Below are positions 1-10,964 of a stretch of DNA of 64,000 nucleotides, piece after piece. Position numbers and translations under genes: made by a program. The number at the start of each line of letters is the position of its first letter. Position 1 is the stretch's first letter. The notes beneath the pieces are model-generated. The model searched no databases. It was not told where the DNA came from and worked only from the letters and a program-made list of their open reading frames with translations. This DNA is from Melastoma dodecandrum. Its lineage: Eukaryota > Streptophyta > Magnoliopsida > Myrtales > Melastomataceae. The stretch spans positions 186,001-250,000 of the forward strand of contig JARUPY010000537.1 in the NCBI GenBank assembly GCA_029817715.1, written 5' to 3'.

Positions 1-971
1 TTGGACTTGCTTTCTATCTTCAAGTCTGTCAGGAAAATTAGCTATCTTTTCTGCGATATGATTTTGAAGTTTAATTTTACCCTTCTCAATCTCCACGCCT
101 AGGAAATTAACCGATTCCTTAAACCATTCTATCTTACGTTTAAATAGAATCATACCTTCCTGTCGAAAGACATCAATTATCTTATCAAGGTGCCTCATGT
201 GCTCCTCCTCTGACTGTGGACTAACACATCGTCAATATAGACCGCACAAAATTTTCGGATTTGCTTAAAAGCATTATCCATCTTGCGCTGAAACACGCCT
301 GGAGCATTTTTCAGGCCGAACGGCATTACTAGCCATTCAAACATTCCTTGCGGAGTATTGAAGGCAGTTAGAGGAACCGATTCATCTTCCATCTTGACTT
401 GCCAGTATCCACTTTTCAAGTCAAACTTAGAGAAGAACTTTGGTTGGCTCAAACTAATCCTATCAATAAGATCTCCTGTAGTGGGAATCTTATAGCCATC
501 GTCCTTTGTAGCTTTATTAAGCTGACGATAATCTATAACCATTCGTGCTTTACCTCGCACCTGTTCGGCATGATTAATAACCATAATGGTAGGACTAGAA
601 TGTGGACTGTAACTGTCCCTAATCAAGCCTTTTCCAAGCAACTCAGGAATTTGTTTATCAAACTCCTCAACCATCTCTGCTGTATACGTAATATTTCTAG
701 CTCTTATGACGGTTCCGGGATCTTTCAACTCTAATCTAGCCTTTAGGCCATTTCGAGTCCACAATTTTAATGGATCTTCACTAAAATTATCGGCAAGTTT
801 TACTAGGAGCTTATCCCATTTTGTCCCAGTTAACTTTATAGCCTTACACACTTCTTGTTTAGGAAACAAGTCGTCATACCAGTTAGAACTCCTGGTATCC
901 GTCGGAGAAAACAGGGTTTGTACCCATGCTTCGTTCTCATCCAACCGGATATCACCACGTTGAGCTCGCAC
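1..971 (-). pseudogene. EPRV-A reverse transcriptase domain (partial)
   Basis: This is the RT portion of the viral ORF1 polyprotein, which copies pregenomic RNA into DNA in the cytoplasm of infected cells. Visible motifs are MVIDYRQLN, FDLKSGYWQV, a WLVMPFGLKNAPGVFQ stretch and the catalytic YIDDVLVHS at about 215-241. The open frame runs 971-195 and breaks just after YIDD by a frameshift near 205-215; the thumb-like continuation is recognisable in another frame down to base 1. EPRV-B and EPRV-C carry the same domain, which confirms the frame change. The upstream frame start is not a real initiation site, because the domain belongs to a polyprotein. Confidence 0.88.
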
Positions 972-1019
972 TCTGAAAGCTCTTTCACATTATTCTGTCC
1001 GTTTTACCGGATAAAAGCC

Positions 1020-2581
1020 AAATTTTAACCGTAGTCGAGGCTCTTGTAGAATACTTATCTTTACACCACCGATGGAAACATCGTTTTCATTCTGCACAAA
1101 AGGAATGTTTTCCTTTTGACCCTTTAAAAAGGCATTACCAATAATGATGTCGACCTCCAATAAAGGATGTGCAAGAATCTCTTTAATGATGAACTTTTGT
1201 CCACCAATAAGACAGGCACGTTGCTTGCCTTATGACCAACCATTGTAGCCATACCATCGACTTTAACCATGTGGATGGGTTTCTGCAGTGGTTCCCACCA
1301 CTCATCTGGTAGAGCATTGAGTCTAGCACAAGTTATGCTACACCCAGTGTCTATCAAAGTATCCCGAGAATACTCATAGTATCCAGGAAACTTGAAAGTT
1401 AGAGCCACATTTGTGCTCAGATCTTCCTTCCTAACACTAAACCCAATATTCTTAAGTACACTTTGGGATGGTTCTAACATCCTCCAGATCTCGTCTATCG
1501 CAATAGACCTTTGCTTGGCTATCTGCTCGATAACCTCACAAATCTCAGGAATCTCAGATAAAGAGCTACTAGGATTGGTTACTCTTAACATCCGTATAGA
1601 CTCCTCTCTCGGTTGATCTACAGGGTCTTCATAGACTGGTAATGATACTTGTCTATACCCTACGATTCTACCCGTATGTTGCGACGGGACTCGCGAATCA
1701 ACAGATCTTCGAGACATTTCTTCTACTAGTGGAAGTGTGCTTGCAACCTCTGGTCGAGAGACTATTACGTCTTCTCCCACGTCACTAGCTCTTGAAGCGA
1801 CTTCAGAAGGCGCTCTATTGAGCGGCTCTATCAGGATTGGCATCCTCACAGGCAAATACCTGTCAGCTCTATCGCTAAGCATAGGCAAATGCCTATCAGC
1901 TCTTTCATTAACCCTTGACGGTTCTCCTAACATGAGGGTAATTTCATTACCCCTTTGTCGGATATTAGCCGCACTAATGGGCCTAGAGCTACTACCAGGT
2001 TCAGTCATAACCCAACTCCTTGGCCAGGTTAATTCCAATGGATTCACCTCACGCCTATGGAACTGTTGGTAGTTGCTATGACCTTCCTCGAACAACTCTG
2101 TAAGTCTTGAGATGTTCCTCACACCAGGACTAGTGGTATTTACCAATCGGTAAATTACCCTAGTGTGATACGCCAAATATTTGGCCTGGGGATTCATACG
2201 ATCCATGTTCATCGACTTGATTCTCAAGGTCAATGAAGTCCCCAAACAGCGATCGCTCAAAGCCATCATAAAATTGGGATGAACTTGGAAGCATACAGGG
2301 CCATGTGCAAGATTGGCCTGTACACATTATATCAGCTGATCTTTAAACTCTCGCCAACGTTTATCGATCACAGCTGCTACCACAGGACTATCCGCTGGTA
2401 AATGAAACAGCGGGACTAATCCTATCTGGATTAACCCAATGTGTATATAGTTATATACACTTCTTGCGTTACGCATGGTATCTCTTATGCGTTGTACGTT
2501 TAAGAGTGGGATATCCAATGTCTCAAGCTCAGTGCTTGTGTCTTGTGCCGTTGCCTCTGTCTGTGCAATATCTATGGTTGA
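1020..2581 (-). pseudogene. EPRV-A movement protein and aspartic protease region
   Basis: The 30K-superfamily movement domain lies roughly at 2100-2500, with IHIGLIQIGL, DKRWREFKDQL, FQVHPNFMMAL and YHTRVIYRLVNT visible. An acidic, Arg/Ser-rich linker follows, then a retropepsin-like protease with the catalytic DTGCS near 1340-1360. Movement proteins of this family form tubules through plasmodesmata; the protease would process the polyprotein. A stop at 2582 separates this part from the coat region and a second stop lies at 2327; both are in the same frame as the flanking sequence, so they are nonsense changes. A frameshift near 1150-1200 breaks the protease C-terminus. This copy keeps DTG, whereas EPRV-B and EPRV-C read DTR. 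Confidence 0.85.
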
Positions 2582-4529
2582 TCAAAACCTAAATCTCGAT
2601 ACTTCATAAACTTCCCTTGCATTCACATTAGGCAACCTCCATTCCAGAATTGACTGGGATGGATCTTCGTACTGGTGGGTTTCCTCCAGTATCCGATTAG
2701 TTGTTTCCAAAGGAACCAACTCATCACCATCTCCTTCCCGCTCTGCTCGCATCATGAACAGATGTTCGGTCCAGAGATCAGAATCATCATCTGAGTCTGT
2801 ATCATAACTAGACACAACCTCATAAATAGATTTTACTACCGAGTCCAAGTCGGAAATCTCTTGCTCATCTATGGGTTCATAAGCAAAGACTTCTTCCTCT
2901 TGACTCCTGTTGTCTAAGAATACCATACGGAGTCTTTCTCTCCTCTGGTTTTTCTTTGGACAACTATCCGCCTTGTGATCTTTTGAATCACAAAACCAGC
3001 AGCAATTGCAGCTGCTCAAAGGTTTTCCTTTAGGACATTTAGGTTCTCTACCATGCTTTCTTTTGAAGGCATCGATCCTATCTTTGTCTTTCAGGTTATC
3101 CCGTCTCCTTACAAACCTTCTGGGTTTGTAAGTAAGACTTCCTCTTTGCTTTCGCTGGAAGTCTCTCTTGGGCCCAACTTTCTTTTTGTTGTACACAACA
3201 AACTTTCTCTTTCGAGGAAAGTTTCTTGTCCTCAAAGAGTTATCCGAAGTACTGCGAGTATCGCATCCGTACCTTCCCGGAACATACTCAATTTGAGAGC
3301 AACAGCTCTTGTCTAAGTATGGCAACTTCTTAGCCGCCTCCTTAACTTGGAGCTCAGTACATGCCATGGGCATTGCGTACTTTACCGCCTGAAGTTTACC
3401 TCCTAGTGCAGGAACTATTTTCTCCTCGACTAGAAGCAATTCGTAGGCCTTTTGCGCAACTTCTAGCCAAGGTTATGGAAGTTTTGCAAAAAAAGGTTCC
3501 TAATATGAACTGTTGCGACACTACATCCAGATTGTAATAATACTTCTGAAATTCACACACGTAGCTGTCGAACAGGCACATATTACAGATCTGTAGTTTA
3601 ACTAGAGTGGTCATTGACTGCTCTTTTTCTACAGTTTCAGTGGATAACGAGAAACCACAGAACTCACGTTTCAGGGCATCGGCAATGATTGCCAATACTC
3701 CGCCAACCGTCAGCGCTTGATCTATCTTTTCTTTGATGTCAGTATGAGCCACCAAAGATTTCCAGTATTTTTGCGCCGTTCCCATGAGGGCTGCCACACA
3801 TAGTTCATAGACTGATCCAGGGGATAATATCCCAGCAGACGCAGTCATTCGAATTAGTGATAACCACTCATCTATCTTCTCAGATACATGCTTTTCACAA
3901 TCTATATCTAGAAAAGCACCCGGGGTAATTATAGGTTTCAAAACATTATCCCTAGGAACAAACTCTTGTTTAGTTCGATGAGGATAATCGGGCCTGTAAA
4001 TCTCCCTCTTCGCAGTTACCAGTTCATTAAATGTTCTGTTGTCTAAATGGAACGGAGTATCTTCTACCAGACCTAAGGCTTTCCTTAAGTCTTTTGCCAA
4101 TTCCCCACTTTGGGAGTTCAAGTTTGCACTTCGCTTTTGTGAGTCTAAAATGTAAGGAGCCACTGACTCCTTGTACATCTCATCCACACTCTTGCCTTGA
4201 TTTTGTTTGAAATTTCTTCCTCCCAAATTCAATCCTTCGACTGGTTTTCCTGTAGTACTCTCCAGTCCAGAGGTCGCCTCGGCTTCAGGCCTTTTTAAAC
4301 CTCTTTCTTTTTCCCAAGTGTCTAGCATATGGTTTACTATAGAGCCTACTTCCTTTGCCATTTGGTTTCGGCTTTCTATAGACTCCGTACTCCCCTGGAT
4401 TGTTAGCTGAGTTAAAATATCATTTATACTCTCTCTAATTCCAAAAGGAGACAATCTAGATTCTGGAACGAATTCCAATCGTGATGGAGTCCCAGAAGGA
4501 TTTCCTGAGGATTTTCCTTCTCCAGCCAT
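2582..4529 (-). pseudogene. EPRV-A coat-protein region with CCHC zinc knuckle
   Basis: The N-terminal half of viral ORF1. It begins with ATG at 4529 (MAGEGKSSG), the same start as in EPRV-C. The first open frame (4529-3396) includes a predicted helical coat core around YELCVAALMGTAQKYW. The second frame (3439-2582) has a Lys/Arg-rich block and a CX2CX4HX4C knuckle (CWFCDSKDHKADSC) near 2960-3010, followed by an acidic tail. This layout is typical of Caulimoviridae coat proteins: basic patch, knuckle, acidic C-terminus. A frameshift between about 3400 and 3480 joins the two frames. It lies upstream of the movement domain, the reverse of badnavirus order. Confidence 0.8.
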
Positions 4530-4672
4530 TCCGAAAAATCTTAATCAGCAGATCTTGATGGGGTATTTTTGAAATAGGTCTAAAGTTTAGGCTACTGAGA
4601 GATATTTTCTAAACTTCGGGATAGATTGGAAAATTCTTTGTAACTTTGGGATATTTTTGATAAATGAGCCTA

Positions 4673-5179
4673 TTACAAATTCCTTCTTGATTTATGCCGA
4701 TTAGTTTTAGTAACATTCTTATTAAAAGGTAATGCTTTAATATTTTAACTTTGTTTTTTTTTCCTTTTGATTGCGTCCACATATTTTAATTAAAAGACAT
4801 ATTCCTCGTTTTTACTTATTAATCGTATTATCAATTATGTTTTCATTTTTTTTGGGGATTTTAGTTTCATTCACATTACATGTTCATGATATGACATTTT
4901 TAATAAAAATTAAAAATCATTTTAACTATGTCTCCCAGATTTTTAAAAGATTTTACAAGATTTTAAAGTTCATTTAAAAACAACGTTTTTTTTCCCTTTG
5001 AGTTTACTTTTTACGTGATGTTAATCGTTACTGAGAGTTTAGCCGACGAATATAGTTACGCGCGTGGGTGTTTATTGCAAGTTCTCTTTCATCAAAATAA
5101 CTCCTACAATGATATAATTAATCCCGTTTCAACCCATTTTCAAACGGTTTACTTCGTTTATTCGGAACTTATGCAGGTT
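4673..5179. other. AT-rich spacer, no gene seen
   Basis: Homology to the viral leader ends near 4672 and homology to the LTR-like repeat starts near 5180. The DNA between is AT-rich with poly-T runs. Short open frames at 4771-4977 and 5015-5239 have no recognisable motif and look like chance frames. I see no RNA gene or terminal repeat here. Confidence 0.6.
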
Positions 5180-5805
5180 TTCCGGGGCGTGCCTTGCGGA
5201 CAACCAAGGCACGTACCCCATTCAACGTATTCAAGATAACAAACATTCGAGGGTTTATTTTGGATTCTCGAAGAGCAAGACCCTCCGAAGACGGCTTCGC
5301 ACGCACCAACATTACGGCATCAACGGATCGCCAGGTTCGCCGTAAATCTATTCTAAAACGGCACCGTGAGGTATAAATGCTAACGGGAGCGTTCTATAAA
5401 CAACAAGCAATGGTACAAACACCTGATCCTCCCTTAAATTTATTTTTTGGCTTAGAAACTGCTAAGGGCATTAATTAATATATGTTGCTTGCATTTTTGC
5501 CCGACCAAAGTAATTTTTTATCAAAGAATTATTCACGTAGATATTTTAAGTATTACTAAACTTGAGAATTTTCAAAAAGTAAGCTTGGACATCGAAAACA
5601 TACAATTTTAAAGCCTCCCTTTTCTGTTGATGCATGCGATTTAGTAATCCCTAATTCCCGAACTCTAACGAATCTCTATAGTTTTTCTAACTTGAACTTA
5701 AAATAAGTTAGTGGCGATTCCGACACGTTTTCAAAATCCGAAGCCTTATTGTCAAGGGAGGATATCCATTTTAGATGGAACCAGAAACGGGATCCACCCG
5801 CGACA
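5180..5805 (-). repeat. LTR-like fragment, inverted relative to 22570 and 47751 copies
   Basis: The reverse complement of this stretch matches 22570-about 23270 and 47751-about 48440. It shares a start reading TGTCGCGGGTGGATCCCG (complement of 5788-5805), a GATATCCTCCCTTGAC segment and a CAAGGCACG motif. Homology stops near 5180 at the CTGCAT motif. It abuts the truncated 5' end of EPRV-B, so it may mark the event that removed the coat-protein part of that copy. The wording resembles terminal repeats of plant LTR elements, but no coding region or second LTR is attached. Confidence 0.65.
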
Positions 5806-5807
5806 AA

Positions 5808-7260
5808 ACCGCATGAGAGATACCATGCGGAATGCTAGAGGTGTATATAACTATATCCACATTGGGTTGATCTAGGTAGGATTAATCCCGCTGTTTCATT
5901 TACCGGCGGATAGTCTTGTGGTAGTAGCTGTGATCGATAAATGGTGGCGAGAGTTTAAAGATCAGCTGATATCAGGTATACAAGCCAACCTTGCACATGG
6001 CCATGTATGGTTTCAAGTCCATCCAAATTTTATGATGGCCTTGGACGATCATTGTTTGGGGAATTCATTGACTTTAAGAATCTAATCGATGAACATTGAT
6101 CGTATCAATGCCCAGGCCAAGTTTTTGGCATATCACACTAGGGTGATTTACCGATTGGTAAATACCACCAGTCCGAATGTGAGGAACATCTCAAGGCTTA
6201 CCGAGTTGTTCGAGGAAGGTCATAACAACTATCAATAGTTCCATAGGCGTGAGGTGAATCCTTTGGAATTAACCTGGCCAAGGAGTTGGTTATGACTGAG
6301 CGTGGTAGTAGCTCTAGGCCCATTAGTGCGGCTAATATCCGACAACGAGGTAATGAGATTACTCTCATGTTGGGTGAACCGTCGAGGGTTTCTAAGAGAG
6401 CTGATAGGTACTTGCCTATGCTTAGCGAAAGAGCTGACAGGCATTTGTCTGTGAGGATGCCAATCCTGAGAGAACCGAGAAGTCACTCGTTCTTTGAGGT
6501 CTCTTCAAGAGCTAGTGATGTGGTAGAGGATGTAATAGTCTCTCGACCAGAGATTGCATCTGCACCTCCACTAGTAGAAGAGATGTCTCGAAGGTCTGTT
6601 GATTCAAGGACCCCGTCACAACATACGGGTAGAATAGTTGGGTATAGACAAGTATCATTACCAGTCTATGAAGACCCTGTGGATCAACCGAGAGAGGAAT
6701 CTATAAGGATGTTAAGAGTAAACAATCCAGGTAGCGCTTTATCTGAGATTCCTGAAGTTTGTGAGGTTATCGAGCAGATAGCTAAGCAGAGGTCTATTGC
6801 GGTAGACGATATCTGGAGGATGATAGAACCATCCCGAGAGGTTACCAGACACAAGAGGTTTAGTGTCAGGAAGGAAGAACTGAGCACATACGTGGCTTTA
6901 ACCTTCAAGATTCCGAGTTACTATGAGTACTCCTTGGATACCTTGATAGACACTAGGTGTAGCATAAGTTGTGCTAGACTCAATGCTTTACCAGATGAGT
7001 GGTGGTAACCACTGCTGAAATCCATCCACATGGTCAATGTTGACGGTATGGCAACAATTGTTGGCCGTAGGGTATTAAACATGCCAGTCTTTATTGGTGG
7101 ACAAAAGTTCATCATAAAAGAGATCCTTGCACATCCTTCGCTGGAGGCTGATATCATACTTGGTAACGCCTTCCTTAAGGGACAAAGGGAAAATCTTCCT
7201 TTTGTGCAGGATGCAGACGACGTCACCATTGGTGGTGTTAAAATAAGTATTATCTCATAA
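5808..7260 (+). pseudogene. EPRV-B movement protein remnant and protease
   Basis: The 30K movement domain (about 5830-6240) is recognisable by IHIGLI, KWWREFKDQLISG and FQVHPNFMMAL, but has in-frame stops at the codon after IHIGLI (TAG), after LTLRI and before FHRRE. An open frame at 6286-7008 covers the Arg/Ser-rich linker and the protease start. The active site reads DTRCS (about 6949-6963) rather than DTG. The TAG after IHIGLI and the DTR change also occur in EPRV-C but not in EPRV-A. The protease C-terminal strand region is at 7030-7260 (ADIILGNAFL). Confidence 0.82.
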
Positions 7261-7299
7261 CCTAAATTAAGGCCCAAATATGGGTTTTATCTGGTAAAA

Positions 7300-8360
7300 C
7301 GGACAGAGTATTGTGGTGATTCACCATGCGAAAGAACTTTCAGAGTGCGAACTCAGCGTGGTGATACATGGATGAGCATGAATGAATGCTGGTTGTAAGA
7401 ACAGGAGCATGATTGGATGCAAACCTTGTTTTCTCCAACGAGTACCAGTAGTTCTAGCCGGTATAACGACCTGTTTGTGAAATAGGAAGTGTGTATGGCT
7501 GTTAAGTTAACAGGGACGAAATGGGATAAGTTCCTTCTGAAACTGGCCGATAATTTTAGTGAAGATCCATTGAAATTATGGACTCGAAATGGCCTAAAGG
7601 CTAGATTAGAGTTGAAGGATCCCGAAACCATTATTCGAGCCCAAAACATTACGTACACAGCTGAGATGGTTGAGGAGTTTGACAAACAAATTCCTGAATT
7701 GCTTGGAAAAGATTTGATTAGGGACAGTTACAGTCCATAAAGAAGTCTTGCCTTTATGGTAATTAACCATGTCAAGCAGGTGCGAGGAAAAGCATGAATG
7801 ATTATAGACTATCGTCAACTTAACAAAGATACAAAAGACAACGGCTATAAGATCCCAACAGCGGGTGACCTTATTGATAAGATCAGTCTGAGTCAACCAA
7901 AATACTTTTCCAAATTTGACTTGAAAAGTGGATACTGACAAGTCAAAATGGAGGAAGAGTCGGTTCCTCTAACTGCCTTCGATGCTCCTCAAGGGATGTT
8001 TGAATGGTTAGTTATGCCATTCGACTTGAAGAATGCTCCAGGCATCTTTCAGCGCAAAATGGATAATGCTTTCAAGCAGGTCCGTAAGTTTTGTGCGGTT
8101 TATATTGACGATGTGTTAGTCTACAGTCAGACTGAAGACGACCACATGAGGCACCTTGATAAGGTGACTGATGTCTTCCGTCAGGAGGGCATGATTCTGT
8201 CTGAACGTAAGATAGAATGGTTTAGGAAATCTGTTAATTTCCTTGGTATGAAGATCGAACGGGGTAAAATTAAGGTCCAAGGTCATATTGCCGAGAAAAT
8301 TGTTGATTTCCCTGACAGACTTGAGGATAGGAAGCAAGTCCAAAGATTCTACGGATTTGT
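7300..8360 (+). pseudogene. EPRV-B reverse transcriptase, 5' part before the insertion
   Basis: The RT domain shows EVCMAVKLTGTKWDKF, IIDYRQLNK, KFDLKSGY, FEWLVMPFDLKNAPG and the catalytic YIDDVLVYS at 8101-8127. Several codons have become stops (for example TAG near 7486, TAA near 7738, TGA near 7796 and 7936), several consistent with C-to-T or G-to-A decay. The frame runs into a Copia LTR at 8361 within the linker between RT and RNase H. The remaining codons resume at 19040. Confidence 0.87.
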
Positions 8361-9054
8361 TGTTGGAAAAGGTTTTGATGATGAGCCAGACCCCTGTACC
8401 ACAGAAGGTCGAACATTCTTGGCTTTGATGATGAGCCTGACCCTCTGTATTACAGAAAGACAAACATTCTATTCTACAGAAGCTTCTAATATTAAGGACT
8501 TCATGTAAGAATTATTTTTGTAATTAAATGATTTAGTTATCAATTATTTAATTACGAAATATGCTTAATTTGATTAAGATATTTATCTGATCAAATTACC
8601 ACGATTTGGTTTCCAAGTAATCATATTGGAGATATTATTTCTTATGAAGGAAATGTATCTTCTATATATGGAAAGGTTCTACTAGATGGTCTACAGGCTT
8701 CTGTAAGCTTATTCGACCTCTACATGAACGTTATTTGCAAACATATCACTACCACCTGTCTAGATACATCTTACTACGTGTCTTTAACAGGATGGAATTA
8801 AACTTAATCCATATGGAAGTAAATCAACGATTATTTCCATCTGTAGAAGGTTATCGAGCAGAACCTTCTGCGATACCTTCTGTGCTGCATTATTTAGGAA
8901 AGCTATCATATTCTTATTTTGATATGATTATCTTCCTTGCTGAATGCATGCACGCGTATATCATTTTATTTATTTTGTAAACTAACTTTTAATTTCTTAT
9001 TTTGCATATTTTGTTTTTATCTTTTCCCATTATATTTTCTTCTTAGGCTTTATG

Positions 9055-9062
9055 TATAAATA
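9055..9062 (+). promoter_or_regulatory. Probable LTR TATA box
   Basis: TATAAATA sits in an AT-rich stretch that changes to a C-rich leader at about 9070-9100, as expected for the U3/R boundary of a plant LTR. This part is missing from the 3' LTR. Confidence 0.55.
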
Positions 9063-9669
9063 GCAACGCCCTCTCCCATAACGAAACAAATTCTTTTCTC
9101 CCATTCTATTCTGTCCAGAGAGAGCGTGTGCTTGAGCTTTCTTTAGTTCTTTCATTCGTTCGAGTTAGTCACACGAGGAGCACTAGCAACGGACGGCTGC
9201 ATCGTTGGTGAAGCTTTCTGGGAGAGTGACTCGGGGGCTCGAAGGACTCGGTTGGAAGCTACAGGAGACGTTGTTGGAAGCGTTGTGTACGTGGGCAACG
9301 TGCAGCGGGCCGGAGAGAAGGGCAGAACCCCGGGAGCACAGAAGTTGAGGGACTAACCAGCTTCTGTTGTGTAGAGCTCTGTGTGCAGTGCTTGCGTGGG
9401 GATTGCCGCGTGCTTGCGCAGGGTCTGCTGTGTGCTGGCGTAGGGAATGCTACGTGCTTGTGTGGGGTACACCACATAGTCGCTATCTCGAGGAGACCGT
9501 GCAGGTCGTGTGGAGCCGCCGGAGGGAAAATCCATCCTTGAACAGAGATTGCTGTTCGCTTGCGTAGGGTCCGCTACGTGCTCGCGTGGAGTACGCCACG
9601 AAGTCGTTTTCCTTAAGGATTGCGCAATTTGGTTACCTTTGTTAGTGACACTCACGTGTGCAACTCCTT

Positions 9670-10200
9670 GTAATACAGTACCCTACGGGTCTGTGCATAC
9701 ATTTTCCTTATCACTTTTGCTGCGGAACCTTACGGTCTGTTCAGTAGAAGGTCGACTACTACTCTTGGTACAGAATCTTTCAGATCTGTGCTTCACAACT
9801 AAGTCATTTTCCTATACAGAACTTTCTATTGTGGATTGACATACTTGATACAGAACCTTACGGTCTGTGCTATACCATCTGTAATACAGAATCCTTGGAT
9901 CTGTTCTATAGAAGGTTGACGTCTCTAGTGCAGAATCACTTGATCTGTGCTATATAAGGTTAACTCATTCTATACAGAACCTTCTGCTCTGTATTATGCC
10001 TTACCTTCTTCAACACAGAACCTTCTGGTCTGTGTTGTGCTTAACCTACTTCGATACCGAACCTTCTGGTCTGTATTGAGCCTAAGTTACTATAGTACAG
10101 AACCTTCGGGTTTGTGCTTCTTAACAAGTCTCTACGGTACAGAACCTTCTAGTCTGTGCTTTGCCACTCAAGCCTCTATTGTACAGAACCTACGGGTCTG
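9670..10200 (+). repeat. Array of about 13 short palindromes in the 5' LTR
   Basis: A unit resembling ACAGAACCTTCTGGTCTGTG recurs roughly every 40 bp (near 9675, 9722, 9770, 9819, 9850, 9884, 9932, 9975, 10014, 10058, 10098, 10139, 10182). Each unit is an inverted repeat (ACAGA...TCTGT) with a variable centre, joined by unrelated spacers. The same array is in the 3' LTR. The imperfect, self-complementary units suggest binding sites or RNA hairpins, not a simple satellite. Confidence 0.85.
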
Positions 10201-10483
10201 ATTTTAGTTGCTATCATTTGTGTAACTTGTACTGAGATACATTTGAGTGGAAACCATCCAAATATCTGGGTGAAGAGTGGACGTAACCAATTTGCTGAAC
10301 CACTATAAAAATCCTTGTGTCCATCAAATAAATTTGCGTACACAATCAAACGTTCTGTCTTACAGAAACATACAGGCTCTGTTTAACAGAAGCTTTTCAT
10401 TCCGCTGCGGGGTGAAACGAAAAAGGGTTAAAATCCAATTTTGGAGATTAACACTAATTCACCCCCCCTCTTAGTGTAACAAT

Positions 10484-10495
10484 TGGTATCAGAGC
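10484..10495 (+). other. Primer-binding site for initiator tRNA-Met
   Basis: TGGTATCAGAGC, the perfect complement of the plant initiator tRNA-Met 3' end, lies two bases after the 5' LTR. This is the usual primer for Copia elements. Confidence 0.92.
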
Positions 10496-10549
10496 GGGTT
10501 CAACCGAGGCTTAACAGCTTGTTGTAGACCCTTAAAAAGCTCTTATCAG

Positions 10550-10950
10550 CTACACACTCTTTTCAACAGAAGCTCTTGGCTCTGTGACTGTTGCTATTTT
10601 GTAGAAGTCTACGCTCTATCAGAATCAACCCGCTACTCCACAGAAGCTTTACGCTCTGTGAAACTCTACCTGTTTCTATTCTGTAGAAGCTTTCGTTCTA
10701 TCAAAATTTAACCTCTGTTCCACAGAAGCACCTTGTTCTGTGAGAAACGATTTGTTGCTCTACTTTGTAGAAGCCTACATTCTACAGAAGCATACGCTCT
10801 GTAAATTTCATAGCTGGCATTTTCTACGGAAGCCTATTGCTCTGCGAATCCAACAACTACTGCTTAACAGCTGATTTCTACCCAACAGAAGCTTGCTTCT
10901 TTGTTGAGGTTTTATTCGTCAATGTTCTATTCTATAGAAGTTCTACTTTA
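10550..10950 (+). repeat. Variant palindromes in the Sirevirus untranslated leader
   Basis: A sister motif, ACAGAAGC...GCTCTGT, recurs near 10570, 10637, 10683, 10722, 10763, 10825, 10883 and 10930 between the primer-binding site and gag. It differs from the LTR version by AAGC in place of AACC and a GCTC arm. Further copies occur near 10363, near 17810-17900 and singly elsewhere in the element. Confidence 0.75.
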
Positions 10951-10964
10951 TACGAATTGAACAA

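Larger units (their letters stand above)
1..4672 (-). mobile_element. EPRV-A: endogenous Caulimoviridae copy, cut by window edge
   Basis: A decayed pararetrovirus genome read on the minus strand. In order it shows a coat-protein-like region with a CCHC knuckle, a 30K-type movement domain, an aspartic protease and a reverse transcriptase. The sequence upstream of the ORF1 start (4530-4672) matches the leader of EPRV-C, and the match ends near 4672. The left end leaves the window inside the RT/RNase H linker, so RNase H and ORF2 are not seen. Lesions include a frameshift near 3400-3480, in-frame stops near 2582 and 2327, a frameshift near 1150-1200 and another near 200. Family assignment rests on the movement-protein plus RT combination, which Gypsy elements lack. 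Florendovirus is my best genus guess, from recollection of its coat-before-movement order. Confidence 0.88.
8361..10481 (+). repeat. Sirevirus 5' LTR (2121 bp)
   Basis: Starts TGTTGGAAAAGG directly after the target duplication and ends GTAACA two bases before the primer-binding site. It holds a TATA box (9055-9062), a GC-rich stretch with imperfect repeats of a CGTGCTTGCGTGGGG-like unit (about 9380-9605) and a palindrome array (9670-10200). Relative to the 3' LTR it has an extra block from about 8504 to 9572. Open frames inside it (for example 9259-9655 on the minus strand) are products of these repeats and not genes. Confidence 0.92.

Noticed and set aside
195..971. Ty3/Gypsy assignment of the RT
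   Set aside because: The same polyprotein carries a 30K movement domain and a coat-type CCHC region, there is no integrase, and no LTRs flank the copies.
1..4672. Badnavirus assignment
   Set aside because: Coat-like region precedes the movement domain, and a second large ORF follows RNase H; neither fits badnaviruses.
9259..9655. Minus-strand ORFs in the 5' LTR
   Set aside because: They arise from GC-rich imperfect repeats; no conserved domain is visible and the region is U3/R sequence.
9670..10200. Regularly spaced palindromes resembling a CRISPR array
   Set aside because: The units are imperfect, lie within an LTR of a plant retrotransposon and recur in both LTRs; no cas genes exist here.
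10484..10495. tRNA gene at the primer-binding site
   Set aside because: Only the 12-base primer complement is present; no cloverleaf can be formed.
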